DNA of 64,000 nucleotides from Vampirovibrionales bacterium (GCA_029866025.1 JARXAD010000012.1:62001-126000), one strand, 5' to 3'. Positions 9,016 through 17,927 are shown, numbered from the stretch's first letter. The notes: a model not told the origin generated them from the letters alone. Translations and numbers: made by a program.

Positions 9016-9097
9016 ATCCGTTATTCCTTAAAAGGTTAGTAACTTAATGAATCACTGAGACAGTTGTTAAAGGTTAGGCTTATTTGCGCCAAAGCCG

Positions 9098-9466
9098 TTA
9101 GGCTTTCTTGCGCATCGGTCCACCACGACGACCGCGACGGGTGCGGGCATTGGTGCGCGAGCGCTGACCGCGACACGGCAAACCACGACGGTGACGCGTG
9201 CCTCGGTAGCTGTTGATTTCGATCAAACGCTTGATGTTCAGACCTTCCATCCGGCGAAGATCACCTTCAACCTGATAGTTGGCTTCAATCAAATCTTTCA
9301 ACTTGGCCACTTCCTGCTCGCTCAGATTTTCCACGCGGCAAGTAGGGTCGATGTTGGCCTTGGCCAAAATGGTTTTTGCGTTGTTGGGACCAATGCCAAA
9401 AATATAAGGAAGGGCAAAACGCACTTGCTTTTTACGGGGCAAATCCACGCCGACGAGACGGGCCAT
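9098..9466 (-). CDS. rpsM: 30S ribosomal protein S13
   Basis: Head protein of the small subunit that contacts the P-site tRNA and L5. [20 protein letters not shown], then [14 protein letters not shown], is the S13 start; the basic tail [20 protein letters not shown] ends in KKA. Length 122 is normal. It begins the rpsM-rpsK-rpsD-rpoA-rplQ block. Confidence 0.97.
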   Translation of the reverse strand: MARLVGVDLPRKKQVRFALPYIFGIGPNNAKTILAKANIDPTCRVENLSEQEVAKLKDLIEANYQVEGDLRRMEGLNIKRLIEINSYRGTRHRRGLPCRGQRSRTNARTRRGRRGGPMRKKA

Positions 9467-9651
9467 GGTGTTAAAACTCCTAAAAGAAACGGTTGATTAA
9501 AGGGGTAAGAAAAAGAAACGGTTGTGCAATAAACACTATAGACAGCCGGATGGGTCACGATAAGACAAAGACGGCGCCCGATCAAGGGTGTGGCTTTACC
9601 TTACATTCAGACCCAAGTGCCCCCTTCAAGCCAAAAGAGGGAGCAAGGCGA

Positions 9652-9765
9652 CTATCCTTGACGTTGTTTGTGTTTCGGGTTTTCACAAATCACAAACACT
9701 TTGCCGTGGCGGCGAATGAGTTTGCATTTTTCACACATTTTTTTAACAGAAGGGCGGACTTTCAT
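9652..9765 (-). CDS. rpmJ: 50S ribosomal protein L36
   Basis: A 37-codon ORF too short for the supplied track. It starts [20 protein letters not shown] and ends in NPKHKQRQG. The C-x2-C...C-x4-H set of the zinc-binding form is present. It lies between infA and rpsM, its usual place. The ATG at 9765 is the only sensible start. Confidence 0.96.
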   Translation of the reverse strand: MKVRPSVKKMCEKCKLIRRHGKVFVICENPKHKQRQG

Positions 9766-9893
9766 CAGGGTTATTTCCAATTAGTCAGTGCGAACAAAAA
9801 ATGAATTAAACAAGGTTACTTAGGTTTTTAAAGGGTCATTATTCATACCATAAACCCAAATCCAGATCCAAGTGGCCTGAACGCCAACCCTTG

Positions 9894-10109
9894 CTACTTG
9901 ACGCGGAAGGTAATGCGACCACGGGTTAAATCGTAGGGTGATAATTCCACTTTTACCGCATCACCAGGCAAAATCCGAATGAAGTTTTTACGAATTTTAC
10001 CGGAAACGTGGGCCAAGATGTTGATGCCGTTTTGGAGTTCCACACGGAACATGGCGTTGGGAAGGGCTTCCGTAATACGGCCTTCCATTTCAATGACGTC
10101 ATTCGACAT
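9894..10109 (-). CDS. infA: translation initiation factor IF-1
   Basis: Binds the ribosomal A site during initiation. The 71-residue single S1/OB-fold protein starts [20 protein letters not shown] and carries [20 protein letters not shown]. Ends [13 protein letters not shown]. It sits between map and rpmJ, the standard order. AGGA upstream of the ATG is a reasonable ribosome-binding site. Confidence 0.97.
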   Translation of the reverse strand: MSNDVIEMEGRITEALPNAMFRVELQNGINILAHVSGKIRKNFIRILPGDAVKVELSPYDLTRGRITFRVK

Positions 10110-10455
10110 AAGAAGCGTGTGTTTTCCTAAGGTACAAAGGTAACAAAAAATGATTGTAACAAACCGTTATAATCTTGCAGGTCCCAAAAAATGGGGCCAT
10201 TCCAAACCACCCTACCCAAAACACCCCCCCAAGGGAACCCAGCAAGCTGGGTTTATTCACTCACATTGGGCGTGAAATCGATAACGTTAAGAAGTTATGC
10301 CTTGCTTAAGCTCGATAAACACGCCTTCGTTTGCCCAAGAAAAATAGTTTCCAAGCTAAGAAGTGTGCCTCAAATTTCCACTTTGCTTTCGAAGAAAGTC
10401 ATCATCGAAGTTATGTAAAGACCCTTAGACTCCATTATAAAGGGCGGCTTTGCCG
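10110..10455. other. intergenic region between map and infA
   Basis: About 345 bp with no credible ORF. It contains a C7 tract near 10224 and the inverted repeat CCCAGC-AA-GCTGGG at 10238-10251 followed by TTTATT on the plus strand. The same CCAGCAAGCTGG core recurs at 23964 and 33267. Immediately after the map stop a short CGGC-AAA-GCCG hairpin is present. An internal promoter for infA and downstream genes may lie here, but none is clear. Confidence 0.5.
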
Positions 10456-11232
10456 TCACCAGACAGGGGTGCCCAGCATTTCAGTGAGGGGCTCAGAACC
10501 GTCCTCGGTAATGAGGATGGTGTGCTCAAAGTGTGCAGACGGCTGATGATCTTCCGTCAGCACAGTCCAATCGTCGTCTGCAGTGTACACGGCCTCAGTA
10601 CCCAAGTTAAACATGGGCTCCACGGCAATGGTGGCACCGGATTTTAGCTCAGGGCCGCGCTCGCCGGTACGGTAGTTGGGTACAAAGGGGGGCTCGTGTA
10701 GCTTATGCCCAACCGAATGCCCACCGTATTGCTTGACCAAACCATAACCATACTTGGCGCAGGTGTCTTCCACGGCACCACCAATGTCTTCCAAGTAAGC
10801 GCCGGGTTTCATGATGGCAATGGCGGCATACAAGCTTTCGCGTGTGGCATCCAACAGTGCCTGAACCTTCGGATCAATGGCGCCAATACCGGCTGTGAAA
10901 GCACTATCGGCAATCAGCCCCTTATAGGTGCAGCCTGTATCCACACTAATCACATCGCCTTCGTGCAATATGCGCTCGGCACTGGGAATACCATGGACCA
11001 CTTCATCGTTAATGCTGGTACACAAAGTAGCGGGAAAGCCATGATAGCCCTTAAAGGTAGGTAGCCCGCCACTTTTTCGAATGTGGGCTTCCGCCATCTC
11101 ATCCAACTGCAAGGTGGTGACACCAGGGCGCAGGGCTTCCTTCACCAAGGCGTGCACTTCCGCCACAATTTGGCCGGCTTTCCGCATCAGGGTAATATCG
11201 TGGCGAGATTTACGCCCAAGAACAACAGCCAT
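10456..11232 (-). CDS. map: methionine aminopeptidase, type I
   Basis: Removes N-terminal methionine from new proteins in the cytoplasm using two metal ions. The metal ligands are visible: the aspartates in ISVDTGCTYKGLIADSAF, the histidine in GHSVGHKLHE, and the glutamates in IAVEPMF and HFEHTILITEDG. The substrate-side histidine lies in GYHGFPATLCTSINDEVVHG. At 258 residues it has no N-terminal extension, so it is type I. It follows adk in the secY-adk-map arrangement. GAGAG precedes the start. Confidence 0.96.
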   Translation of the reverse strand: MAVVLGRKSRHDITLMRKAGQIVAEVHALVKEALRPGVTTLQLDEMAEAHIRKSGGLPTFKGYHGFPATLCTSINDEVVHGIPSAERILHEGDVISVDTGCTYKGLIADSAFTAGIGAIDPKVQALLDATRESLYAAIAIMKPGAYLEDIGGAVEDTCAKYGYGLVKQYGGHSVGHKLHEPPFVPNYRTGERGPELKSGATIAVEPMFNLGTEAVYTADDDWTVLTEDHQPSAHFEHTILITEDGSEPLTEMLGTPVW

Positions 11233-11262
11233 AACACTCTCGTTTCGTTTGCAGACAGGATC

Positions 11263-12006
11263 TTAAACCGCTACCGGCAACAACAATTGAACCGACGCCA
11301 ACAACCCCGGCGTAATGGCTTCGGGTGCTTGGTTGCCATCCACCGTGGTGAGTAGATTTCGGGCTGACAAGGCGTCCAGCACGGGTTGAGTATCACTATA
11401 AAAAGACGTGAGACGTTTTTCCACCGTCTCCGGCTTGTCATCATCGCGCTGGTAGTATTCGCTGATGGACAAGTTAAACGTGGAAGCGTTGTAGCCGGGG
11501 GGCTGCAAGCTGGGATTGTTTAAATTGTATGGTTGATGGGTGGTTTTATGAAACACCCGCCCTGCCGCACGGCCAACAATGGCCTCATTGGATACTTGTA
11601 AAAAATAGCCCTGAGCCAACACAGCGCCCGATTGTTCACAGAGGGCATCTAGCTCTGCCAATTGTTCTGCATTGCGCGGAAAGCCATCCAGTAAAAAGCC
11701 TTCCACCGATGGGTTGTCTGCCACTAAGGTGGCCATCCCTTCCGCCAGCACCTGCATCACCATGCTCAGCTCCACCAAATTGCCACCCGCTTGGCGCTCA
11801 CGAATGGCGTCGCCCAACGGGTTGGTAGTATCGGCAGCGGCGGCGCGCAACAAGGCACCCATATCTACCCGCACCAGCCTATTAGGAAATGCTGCCAACA
11901 TGGCGTTGGTTTGGGTTCCTTTGCCGCCATTGGGCGGCGCAATAAAGGGAAAAAATCGCTTGCCCTTCAGTTGGGCCAACACGTCGTTGCTAAAGGAGGG
12001 GGTCAT
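11263..12006 (-). CDS. adk: adenylate kinase (divergent P-loop)
   Basis: Interconverts ATP, AMP and ADP. The family is shown by VEGFLLDGFPRNAEQLAELD, the LID region GRAAGRVFHKTTHQPYNL, and YYQRDDDKPETVEKRL with its conserved arginine. The nucleotide-binding loop is unusual: APPNGGKGTQT replaces the normal GPPGAGKGTQ, losing the first glycine of the Walker A motif and the fourth. The catalytic lysine remains. Length 247 and position between secY and map are normal. It is probably active, since it is in the essential-gene context, but this is not proven. Confidence 0.88.
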   Translation of the reverse strand: MTPSFSNDVLAQLKGKRFFPFIAPPNGGKGTQTNAMLAAFPNRLVRVDMGALLRAAAADTTNPLGDAIRERQAGGNLVELSMVMQVLAEGMATLVADNPSVEGFLLDGFPRNAEQLAELDALCEQSGAVLAQGYFLQVSNEAIVGRAAGRVFHKTTHQPYNLNNPSLQPPGYNASTFNLSISEYYQRDDDKPETVEKRLTSFYSDTQPVLDALSARNLLTTVDGNQAPEAITPGLLASVQLLLPVAV

Positions 12007-12051
12007 AAAAAGGCTTTCTCAAAAAGATTTAGAAAGAAACAACAAAGCCCT

Positions 12052-12072
12052 ATAACAAAGGCAGCCTTGGCT
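12052..12072 (-). terminator. weak terminator or attenuator between secY and adk
   Basis: On the minus strand GCAGCCAAGGCTGCC followed by TTTGTT lies directly after the secY stop. It could reduce readthrough into adk and map. Confidence 0.45.
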
Positions 12073-12073
12073 G

Positions 12074-13429
12074 CTATTTGAGGAATCCTTGATATTGGCG
12101 GGCCAGCAAGTGGACGCGAATTTGGTTGATGGTATCCAGCGCCACACCCACCAAAATAATAAGGGACGTGGTACCAATACCCGCCAGCGTAGGAATGCGA
12201 AACACCGCCGGCGCATAGCTGGTAAGCAAGGTAATACTGGCAATGCTAATAGCGCCAATCCACACAATGCGCGTGAGAATTTCGTCCAGTTTTTCAGCCG
12301 TAGGGCGGCCCGGCTTAATACCGGGAATCGCAGCTCCCTGCTTTTTTAAGTTATCGGCTATTTCACGTGGGTTCATGCTGGGAATGATGCTGGCATAGAA
12401 AAAGGTAAAGAAAATCACCAACACAAACATCATGCAGCCATACAACATCCCCTTATAGCCAAAGTACTGGTTGTACAAAGTTTGTACCGTGTACAAAAAG
12501 GTATCGGGTTGGGGGTGGGCAAAGCGAAAAATCGTATCGGGAAAGGCCATGACCGCAAAGGCAAAAATAATAGGCATCACACCGGCGGGGTTAATTTTAA
12601 AAGGGATATGGGTACCCTGCCCCCCAAACATTTTTTGCCCCACTTGGCGCTTGGCACTGACCACGTAAACATTACGAGACGCCTCTTGCAGAATGATAAT
12701 GAGGCCAATCAACACCACAAACACCGCCAACAAGGCCACCAGACCAATGGCGCGAGACGGATCGCCCGAAATAAGGGTGGCCGTTTGCTCTACATACACG
12801 GGCAAGCTGGCCAAAATACCCACTAAAATCAGCAACGATCCGCCGTTGCCAATGCCCCTTTCCGTCATCATTTCGGCTAGCCACAGGGCAAATAGGCTAC
12901 CCGCCACCAGCGAAATCACACCACTCACCCAAAACCACGTCATTTCCACACCCGGCAGTAAGTTAATAGGCTGTGCCACCAAACGTACAATGAGGGTGGC
13001 CTGAAAAACAGCCAATGCCACCGTCACGTAGCGGGTATACTGGGCAATTTTTTTACGCCCCGCTTCCCCTTCTTCTTTTTGCATTTCTTCCAAACGTGGA
13101 ATAGCAACCGTAAGCAACTGCAACATAATGGAGGCCGTAATGTAGGGCCCTATACCCAAGGCCAACACTGACAACCGACCTAGGGCACCGCCGGAGAATA
13201 GATCCAAAAAGCTGCCCAAGCCCCCTTTTAAAAAGCCCTGCATAGAAGCCGGATCAATGCCCCACAGAGGAATTTGAACACCCAAGCGGTAAATGGCAAT
13301 ACACAGAATGGTAAAGCCTATTTTCTCCACCAAACCCGAGGACTGAACCGCAAAGGCTAAATCACTCATGGAGGGAATGGCAGACTTGGCAGACGCTTTG
13401 GGCATCATGGGAACAACATTACGCGACAC
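12074..13429 (-). CDS. secY: protein translocase subunit SecY
   Basis: Channel subunit of the Sec translocon in the inner membrane. About ten hydrophobic helices are visible across 451 residues. RLGVQIPLWGIDPASMQGFL near the N-terminus, GIGPYITASIMLQLL, the ERGIGNGGSLLI loop and the cytoplasmic NLKKQGAAIPGIKPGRPTAE are SecY signatures. It lies between rplO and adk as expected. Confidence 0.97.
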   Translation of the reverse strand: MSRNVVPMMPKASAKSAIPSMSDLAFAVQSSGLVEKIGFTILCIAIYRLGVQIPLWGIDPASMQGFLKGGLGSFLDLFSGGALGRLSVLALGIGPYITASIMLQLLTVAIPRLEEMQKEEGEAGRKKIAQYTRYVTVALAVFQATLIVRLVAQPINLLPGVEMTWFWVSGVISLVAGSLFALWLAEMMTERGIGNGGSLLILVGILASLPVYVEQTATLISGDPSRAIGLVALLAVFVVLIGLIIILQEASRNVYVVSAKRQVGQKMFGGQGTHIPFKINPAGVMPIIFAFAVMAFPDTIFRFAHPQPDTFLYTVQTLYNQYFGYKGMLYGCMMFVLVIFFTFFYASIIPSMNPREIADNLKKQGAAIPGIKPGRPTAEKLDEILTRIVWIGAISIASITLLTSYAPAVFRIPTLAGIGTTSLIILVGVALDTINQIRVHLLARQYQGFLK

Positions 13430-13578
13430 GGGGCTTCTCCAATAATATTTCTACTGAAAATCAGTATCATTTTCTCTATTTCACCACAACAACAGCCCCT
13501 TAACAAACAGCTAAGCCAAACAGCCGCCACCTTAAAGGTAACGGCTGCGTGGCGATTGTTAAAAATGAGCAGAGGGGA

Positions 13579-14121
13579 TTAGTTGGCAGACGCGTCTTCA
13601 GTGGCCACAAAGGTAATCAGTTCCACTTTGCCGCCGGCGGCCGTAATTTTTTCCATCGCGCTAGGGGTAACGTAATGGGCTTGAATGGTCACGCCTTTAG
13701 GGCACTCACCGCCACCCAAAATACGCACACCACTGTGGCGACGTTTGAGCACACGGGTTTCAATCATCATATCCAAGGTGATGTCGGTAGAAGCAAAGCC
13801 GGCCAGTTGGTTCAAATTGAGCTCCAACCAAACACGTTCGTTCAAGTTACGGAAGCCGTCCAATTTGGGGAAGCGGCGGTAGCCGGGCATTTGACCGCCC
13901 TCAAAACCGCGTTTGGAGGAACGGCCCGAACGTTGGCCTTCACCGTTGTGGCCCCGATTACAGGTTTTACCGGCACCTGAGGCACGGCCACGGCCCTTAC
14001 GGGTTTTGTCTTTTTGGGCACCCACACCGGGACGCAGGTTATCTAAAGTCAACGTGGGAGTAGAATCCACCGTCATCATGCCGGGGCCCACAGTGGATGT
14101 TTTCTTAGCAGGAGTAGCCAT
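13579..14121 (-). CDS. rplO: 50S ribosomal protein L15
   Basis: Late-assembly large-subunit protein. Gly/Arg-rich N-terminus (LRPGVGAQKDKTRKGRGRAS, then GAGKTCNRGHNGEGQRSG) and GFEGGQMPGYRRFPK are typical. The C-terminal globular part ends near KITAAGGKVEL. At 180 residues it is somewhat longer than the usual 145-150 because of short N- and C-terminal extensions. Sits between rpmD and secY. Confidence 0.95.
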   Translation of the reverse strand: MATPAKKTSTVGPGMMTVDSTPTLTLDNLRPGVGAQKDKTRKGRGRASGAGKTCNRGHNGEGQRSGRSSKRGFEGGQMPGYRRFPKLDGFRNLNERVWLELNLNQLAGFASTDITLDMMIETRVLKRRHSGVRILGGGECPKGVTIQAHYVTPSAMEKITAAGGKVELITFVATEDASAN

Positions 14122-14158
14122 TGGTTAAAATTCCTAAACAGAGTGTGATTAAACAAAT

Positions 14159-14389
14159 TTAGACGAGAGACTCGATGGAAATGAGGTGGGTGATTTTACG
14201 CACCATGCCACGAATGGTGGGGGTATCCACCACTTCTACGGTGCTGTTGGTACGATGGAAGCCCAAAGCAGCCACAATTTTGCGTTGCTTGTCGGGCCAA
14301 CCAATCAGGCTACGCACCAAGGTCAGTTTTAAACGGGGAGCATCGCCTTTAGAAGGGGTTGTAGTAGCGGCTTTTTTCGTGGTGGCCAT
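14159..14389 (-). CDS. rpmD: 50S ribosomal protein L30 with basic N-terminal extension
   Basis: The L30 core begins near residue 20 (LKLTLVRSLIGWPDKQRKIV) and continues with GFHRTNSTVEVVDTPTIRGM. The first 19 residues (Met-Ala then a Thr/Lys-rich run) are an extension not found in most bacterial L30, making it 76 rather than about 60 residues. rpsE-rpmD-rplO order supports the call. Confidence 0.93.
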   Translation of the reverse strand: MATTKKAATTTPSKGDAPRLKLTLVRSLIGWPDKQRKIVAALGFHRTNSTVEVVDTPTIRGMVRKITHLISIESLV

Positions 14390-14440
14390 GAATATTCATC
14401 CTAAATTCTGTGAGTTAAATACAAAAAACTATTGAAGAGC

Positions 14441-15055
14441 TTACTGAGCAGCCACCATCAGCATTTGACGGGTGGACATGCCGCGCGAAGCAGCAATATC
14501 ATCAAAGGAGCGTAAGTCTTTTAGGCTGTTGATGGCAGCGCGAGCCACGTTTAACGGCGAGTTAGACCCCAAGGATTTGCATAAAATGTTGTGGATACCG
14601 GCCAATTCAAACACGGCACGAGCCGCACCGCCGGCAATGACGCCTGTACCTTCAGAGGCGGGACGAATGAGGATTTGGCTACCACACGCTTTGGATTTGA
14701 CCACGTGAGGAATGGTTTTTTTATGGATGGGCACTGTGACCAACTCTTTTTTGGCTTCAGTAATGGCTTTTTGAACAGCGGTGGCGACTTCGCCTGCCTT
14801 GCCCACGCCCAGACCCACAATACCGTTGCCATTGCCAATCACCACAACCGCACGGAAGCTCATTTTTTTACCGCCCTTAACCACCTTGGTGACGCGGCGC
14901 ACTTGAATGGTGCGTTCTTTCCATTCTTCCTGGCCAGCCGCATCGCCTGCAGCACCGGTAAAATTAACACCTTGGGCTTGCATGGACGATTGTCCTGCGG
15001 ACTCGGCAGCCTTTTGACCGGATGATTTAGACGATTTGGATTGTGACGGTTCCAT
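14441..15055 (-). CDS. rpsE: 30S ribosomal protein S5
   Basis: Small-subunit protein important for decoding accuracy. The core starts near residue 45 with ERTIQVRRVTKVVKGGKKMS, then FRAVVVIGNGNGIVGLGVGK, and ends with the C-terminal domain (ILIRPASEGTGVIAGGAARA). The first 44 residues are a Ser/Gln/Ala-rich extension. It is the first gene of the cluster here: upstream lies a divergent gene rather than rplR, so the spc operon has been split at this point. Confidence 0.95.
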   Translation of the reverse strand: MEPSQSKSSKSSGQKAAESAGQSSMQAQGVNFTGAAGDAAGQEEWKERTIQVRRVTKVVKGGKKMSFRAVVVIGNGNGIVGLGVGKAGEVATAVQKAITEAKKELVTVPIHKKTIPHVVKSKACGSQILIRPASEGTGVIAGGAARAVFELAGIHNILCKSLGSNSPLNVARAAINSLKDLRSFDDIAASRGMSTRQMLMVAAQ

Positions 15056-15326
15056 GAATCAAAACAGCTCCATTGGTTAATGCATTGGCTAAATAACAGT
15101 CGGTTGAGTCCTAAAAAACGTAAAGGAAACTAAAAAGGACATCAAACTATAAGTCGGATTAAGGATTCTAATGAGAACCCACGCCGATCGCAAGAGGGAT
15201 CCCCAAAAAGGGTTCAACCGATTTCCAAGATCTTGCATCATTCTCAGTCTACGTAAACCGCCGTTGTTTTGCTAAACTGGGGCCATTACTCTTTGTCATC
15301 ATCTGCTTTGGATCCTCTCACCTAAT

Positions 15327-16283
15327 ATGACACAGCTATTTTCATTCTCTCAACGCAGCCTGCAACTTTGCCTGGCTGTGGTTACCCTACTGATTGCCAC
15401 CTTTGCTTTTTTAGGGGACTGGGAACCCAACTACGCGACGCCGCTTCCGCTGGCTCCTACTCATACCGTACCGGCAGCCCCTCCAGGCTTGCTCCATACC
15501 GTTTTTATGGGAGACACCGGCTCCGGAGCCCCTTTTCAGTTTGCCATACGGGATCAACTGCTGTCCCTAAACCAACACAGCCCATACACAGCATTGTTCC
15601 ACGTTGGGGATATTATTTATCCCCGTGGCAATTACAAAAGCACCGGTAAAGCTCTGTACACGGATATCTATCAACCACTCTGGAACCAAGGCGTTCGTTT
15701 TTACCCCGTGCTGGGTAATCATGATGTGGTAACAGGCTTTGAGCCAGGCATCCTTAAATTTTATGGCATGCCTCAACGCTACTATCAGACCTCGCTGACT
15801 GAAGGAGCTACCACTGTTGATTTTTTTGGCATTGATACCAACATCCCCAATGATGCTGCCCAACGCCAGTGGCTAGAAGAAGCCCTAAGCCAAAGCACTG
15901 CCCCGTGGAAAGTAGTATATGGCCACCACCCGCTGTTCTCGTCTGGAGTCCATGGGGATAATACCTTTTTACACCCGTGGCTGCTTCCTGTCTTTAAGAA
16001 ACACGGGGTTCAACTGTACCTTGCCGGCCATGATCATGGCTATGAGCGCTTTGCCCAACGAGACGGTGTGATACAGCTGGTAACCGGTGGGGGGGGCGCT
16101 TATTTGCGGGGATTTTCCACGGTGTCCAAGCAATCTCTGGTTCGCATCAAGCTCCACAACTTTTTATCCCTGCGGTTTCTGCCCGATACCGTGACGGGTA
16201 TTGCCATTGGCAGTGATGGCGCCGTGCTGGATCAATTTCAACTCAAGCGAGCCGCCCTCGTCGCTCCCGTGGGTCATTCCTAA
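15327..16283 (+). CDS. calcineurin-like metallophosphoesterase, purple acid phosphatase type
   Basis: Likely an exported or membrane-anchored phosphatase. A hydrophobic segment at residues 11-29 (LQLCLAVVTLLIATFAFLG) is a signal or anchor. Metal-binding motifs are all present: GDTG (62-65), GDIIYPRG (94-101), GNHD (130-133), YGHHPLFSSG, and AGHDHGYER. The tyrosine after GDII fits the purple/tartrate-resistant acid phosphatase group. The later VTGGGGAYLRG is encoded over a G8 tract but is in frame. The substrate is unknown. Tandem terminators follow 160 bp downstream. Confidence 0.85.
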   Translation: MTQLFSFSQRSLQLCLAVVTLLIATFAFLGDWEPNYATPLPLAPTHTVPAAPPGLLHTVFMGDTGSGAPFQFAIRDQLLSLNQHSPYTALFHVGDIIYPRGNYKSTGKALYTDIYQPLWNQGVRFYPVLGNHDVVTGFEPGILKFYGMPQRYYQTSLTEGATTVDFFGIDTNIPNDAAQRQWLEEALSQSTAPWKVVYGHHPLFSSGVHGDNTFLHPWLLPVFKKHGVQLYLAGHDHGYERFAQRDGVIQLVTGGGGAYLRGFSTVSKQSLVRIKLHNFLSLRFLPDTVTGIAIGSDGAVLDQFQLKRAALVAPVGHS

Positions 16284-16442
16284 TCCACGAAATGGCCTCT
16301 ATTATTCAACACCATAAAGGTAACTATTTTGTAACAATTGGAAAGACTGACGCAATTTAGCCTTCATGATTGTTTTTATATAAGTATGTTCTTTAATCTT
16401 TCCCCCCTTGATTAAAGACAATAACCCAGCCTATGTCCTATA

Positions 16443-16474
16443 CCCAGTAACCTCGTGTTATTGGGTTTCTTTTT
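16443..16474 (+). terminator. intrinsic terminator 1
   Basis: CCCAGTAAC-CTCGT-GTTATTGGG followed by TTTCTTTTT. The stem has one G-U pair. It lies 160 bp after the phosphoesterase stop. Confidence 0.75.
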
Positions 16475-16495
16475 GCCCGCCAATGGCGGGTTTTT
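16475..16495 (+). terminator. intrinsic terminator 2
   Basis: CCCGCC-AAT-GGCGGG followed by TTTTT, directly after the first terminator. Such back-to-back terminators could also end a small RNA transcribed from about 16380. Confidence 0.75.
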
Positions 16496-16589
16496 GTACT
16501 GGCCTACAGCGTAATCCTCGAAAAACTTTCTGGAGTTGTGTGATCCTGTGGGTAAGGGTGGGTTGTTGGGTTTACAATGCGCTAGCATT

Positions 16590-16745
16590 AACCCAACAAC
16601 GCTTCTCGGCGAGCAAGCGAAGCGCGTCCGCCGCAAAGCGACACCCGACACTCCACAGAAGGAAGTATTCAGGATCCCATTACAGGATTCACAAGGGCGT
16701 TAGCGCCTTGTGCGGGGAGCGCCGAGGGGCCGGCCCCTCGGCAAG
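16590..16745 (+). repeat. dispersed structured repeat, copy 1
   Basis: This segment shares a string of matching blocks with the reverse complement of 33122-33280: GCGACACCCGA, CACAAGGG, GGGAGCGC, GAGGGGC and GGCCCCTCGGCA, in the same order and with similar spacing. The end is the perfect palindrome GCCGAGGGGCCGGCCCCTCG + GC. No ORF. It could be a small non-autonomous mobile element or a structured RNA. Confidence 0.6.
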
Positions 16746-16776
16746 GAAACCTACTATTTTTAATAAAACAAAACAA

Positions 16777-16806
16777 AAACGCCCCCTCAATATTGAAGGA
16801 GCGTTT
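16777..16806 (-). terminator. intrinsic terminator after 16812-17927
   Basis: The minus strand reads CGCTCCTTCAA-TA-TTGAGGGGGCG followed by TTTTTG, just beyond the stop codon. Confidence 0.75.
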
Positions 16807-16811
16807 GAAAG

Positions 16812-17927
16812 CTAGGTGACCGTTGCCTCGACAGGCCTGATCGGTGGAGGCTTTGAGCCCCCCGCAAAGGCCACCGATGCAAAAGGGTTTCTAGCAAAAG
16901 GCGATTTGGCATAGGGGTTGGCAACGCCCGCGTTGGAGGCTGCCGCAAAGTGAGACACGGTTTTATCCGCCAAGCGAGACAAACCATGCGTTTGTTCAAG
17001 ATGGTTGGCCATGGCGCTAATGCCGACACTGGCCTCTTTTAACGAGGCAAAGGTTTGAGCCGTGGCCGCAGGGCCATGGTTTATAATCTCCACCACGTTG
17101 TTGCCAAACCGCATGGCCACTACTGGCTGAACTACCTGAGGACTTTTTTGCCCAGCAAGCACGGCTGTAGCACTGCCTAAAGGGAAACGAACAGGGCCAA
17201 GATTAAAGTTCTTTAAAAAAGTAGTTGTAGTCGAGTGAACCCATTTTACGAGGGGTTTAAGTGCTGAAGGAACTTTACCTCCCCAAGCACCAAGAGAATC
17301 GACAAAGGCTTGCACCCCTGCCTGGGGTTGATGAATCGTTAAGGCAACCGCATCAACAGGCAACACCTTTTCGTCCCCAAAGCGCACCAAGTTGGGGGCC
17401 GTAGGAACCGCCGCACCATACTCCAAGCGGGGCAGGGCCAACAACGCCGAATTATTGAGGGTGAGCTTTTGGTTTAAGTGAGAAGCATGACGATAGGTCA
17501 CAACGTCCATCGCAATAGGGCCATTGCCAAAGGCGGGTTGGGTCACACGTAAGGCCGCCATCGTAGGATTTTGCTCAGTGGACTTGGTTTGTGCTGAGGC
17601 AAACTGGTACAGCAATGCATGGTGGCCATCCACGGGGGCCATGTTTTTAGTAACACCCAAACCTGAAAAGCGTGCCAAACGAGCCGAACGAGCAAACTCT
17701 GCAAACTGGGCCTGCACCGATTGCCCCGAAAAGCGCACATTATTGCTGCTACGGGTAAACACATCGGATTTTAAAGGAATGTACTGCCCAATGTCGGCAA
17801 TGGGGGGTTTAACCGCTGGCGCAGCAACTCCAAACACCTGCGCAAAGGTAGTGGGCGCCACCGACGCAATGCGGTGGGCCGAAAAATTGGCACCCGTTAC
17901 TTTAGTCACACTACCCAGTTCACTCAT
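16812..17927 (-). CDS. lineage-specific protein with repeated RFG/RFSG motifs
   Basis: A 371-residue protein of unknown function, rich in Ala, Val, Ser and Asn, with no signal peptide or clear membrane segment. It contains several scattered short motifs of one type: VRFSGQS, ARFSGLG, VRFGDEK, VRFPLG and MRFGNN. The same RFG core occurs once, near the N-terminus, in several small proteins of this window. The C-terminus has YAKSPFARNPFASVAFAGG, another Phe-rich repeat. A terminator follows, so it is probably monocistronic. I do not recognise a domain. Confidence 0.6.
   Translation of the reverse strand: MSELGSVTKVTGANFSAHRIASVAPTTFAQVFGVAAPAVKPPIADIGQYIPLKSDVFTRSSNNVRFSGQSVQAQFAEFARSARLARFSGLGVTKNMAPVDGHHALLYQFASAQTKSTEQNPTMAALRVTQPAFGNGPIAMDVVTYRHASHLNQKLTLNNSALLALPRLEYGAAVPTAPNLVRFGDEKVLPVDAVALTIHQPQAGVQAFVDSLGAWGGKVPSALKPLVKWVHSTTTTFLKNFNLGPVRFPLGSATAVLAGQKSPQVVQPVVAMRFGNNVVEIINHGPAATAQTFASLKEASVGISAMANHLEQTHGLSRLADKTVSHFAAASNAGVANPYAKSPFARNPFASVAFAGGSKPPPIRPVEATVT

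Larger units (their letters stand above)
16284..16811. other. repeat-rich intergenic region
   Basis: About 530 bp between the phosphoesterase and a minus-strand gene. It contains two plus-strand terminators, an inverted repeat GTTGTTGGGTT...TAACCCAACAAC near 16560-16602, one copy of a dispersed repeat, a perfect 22-bp palindrome at 16721-16742 and a minus-strand terminator. No ORF looks real. Confidence 0.6.
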
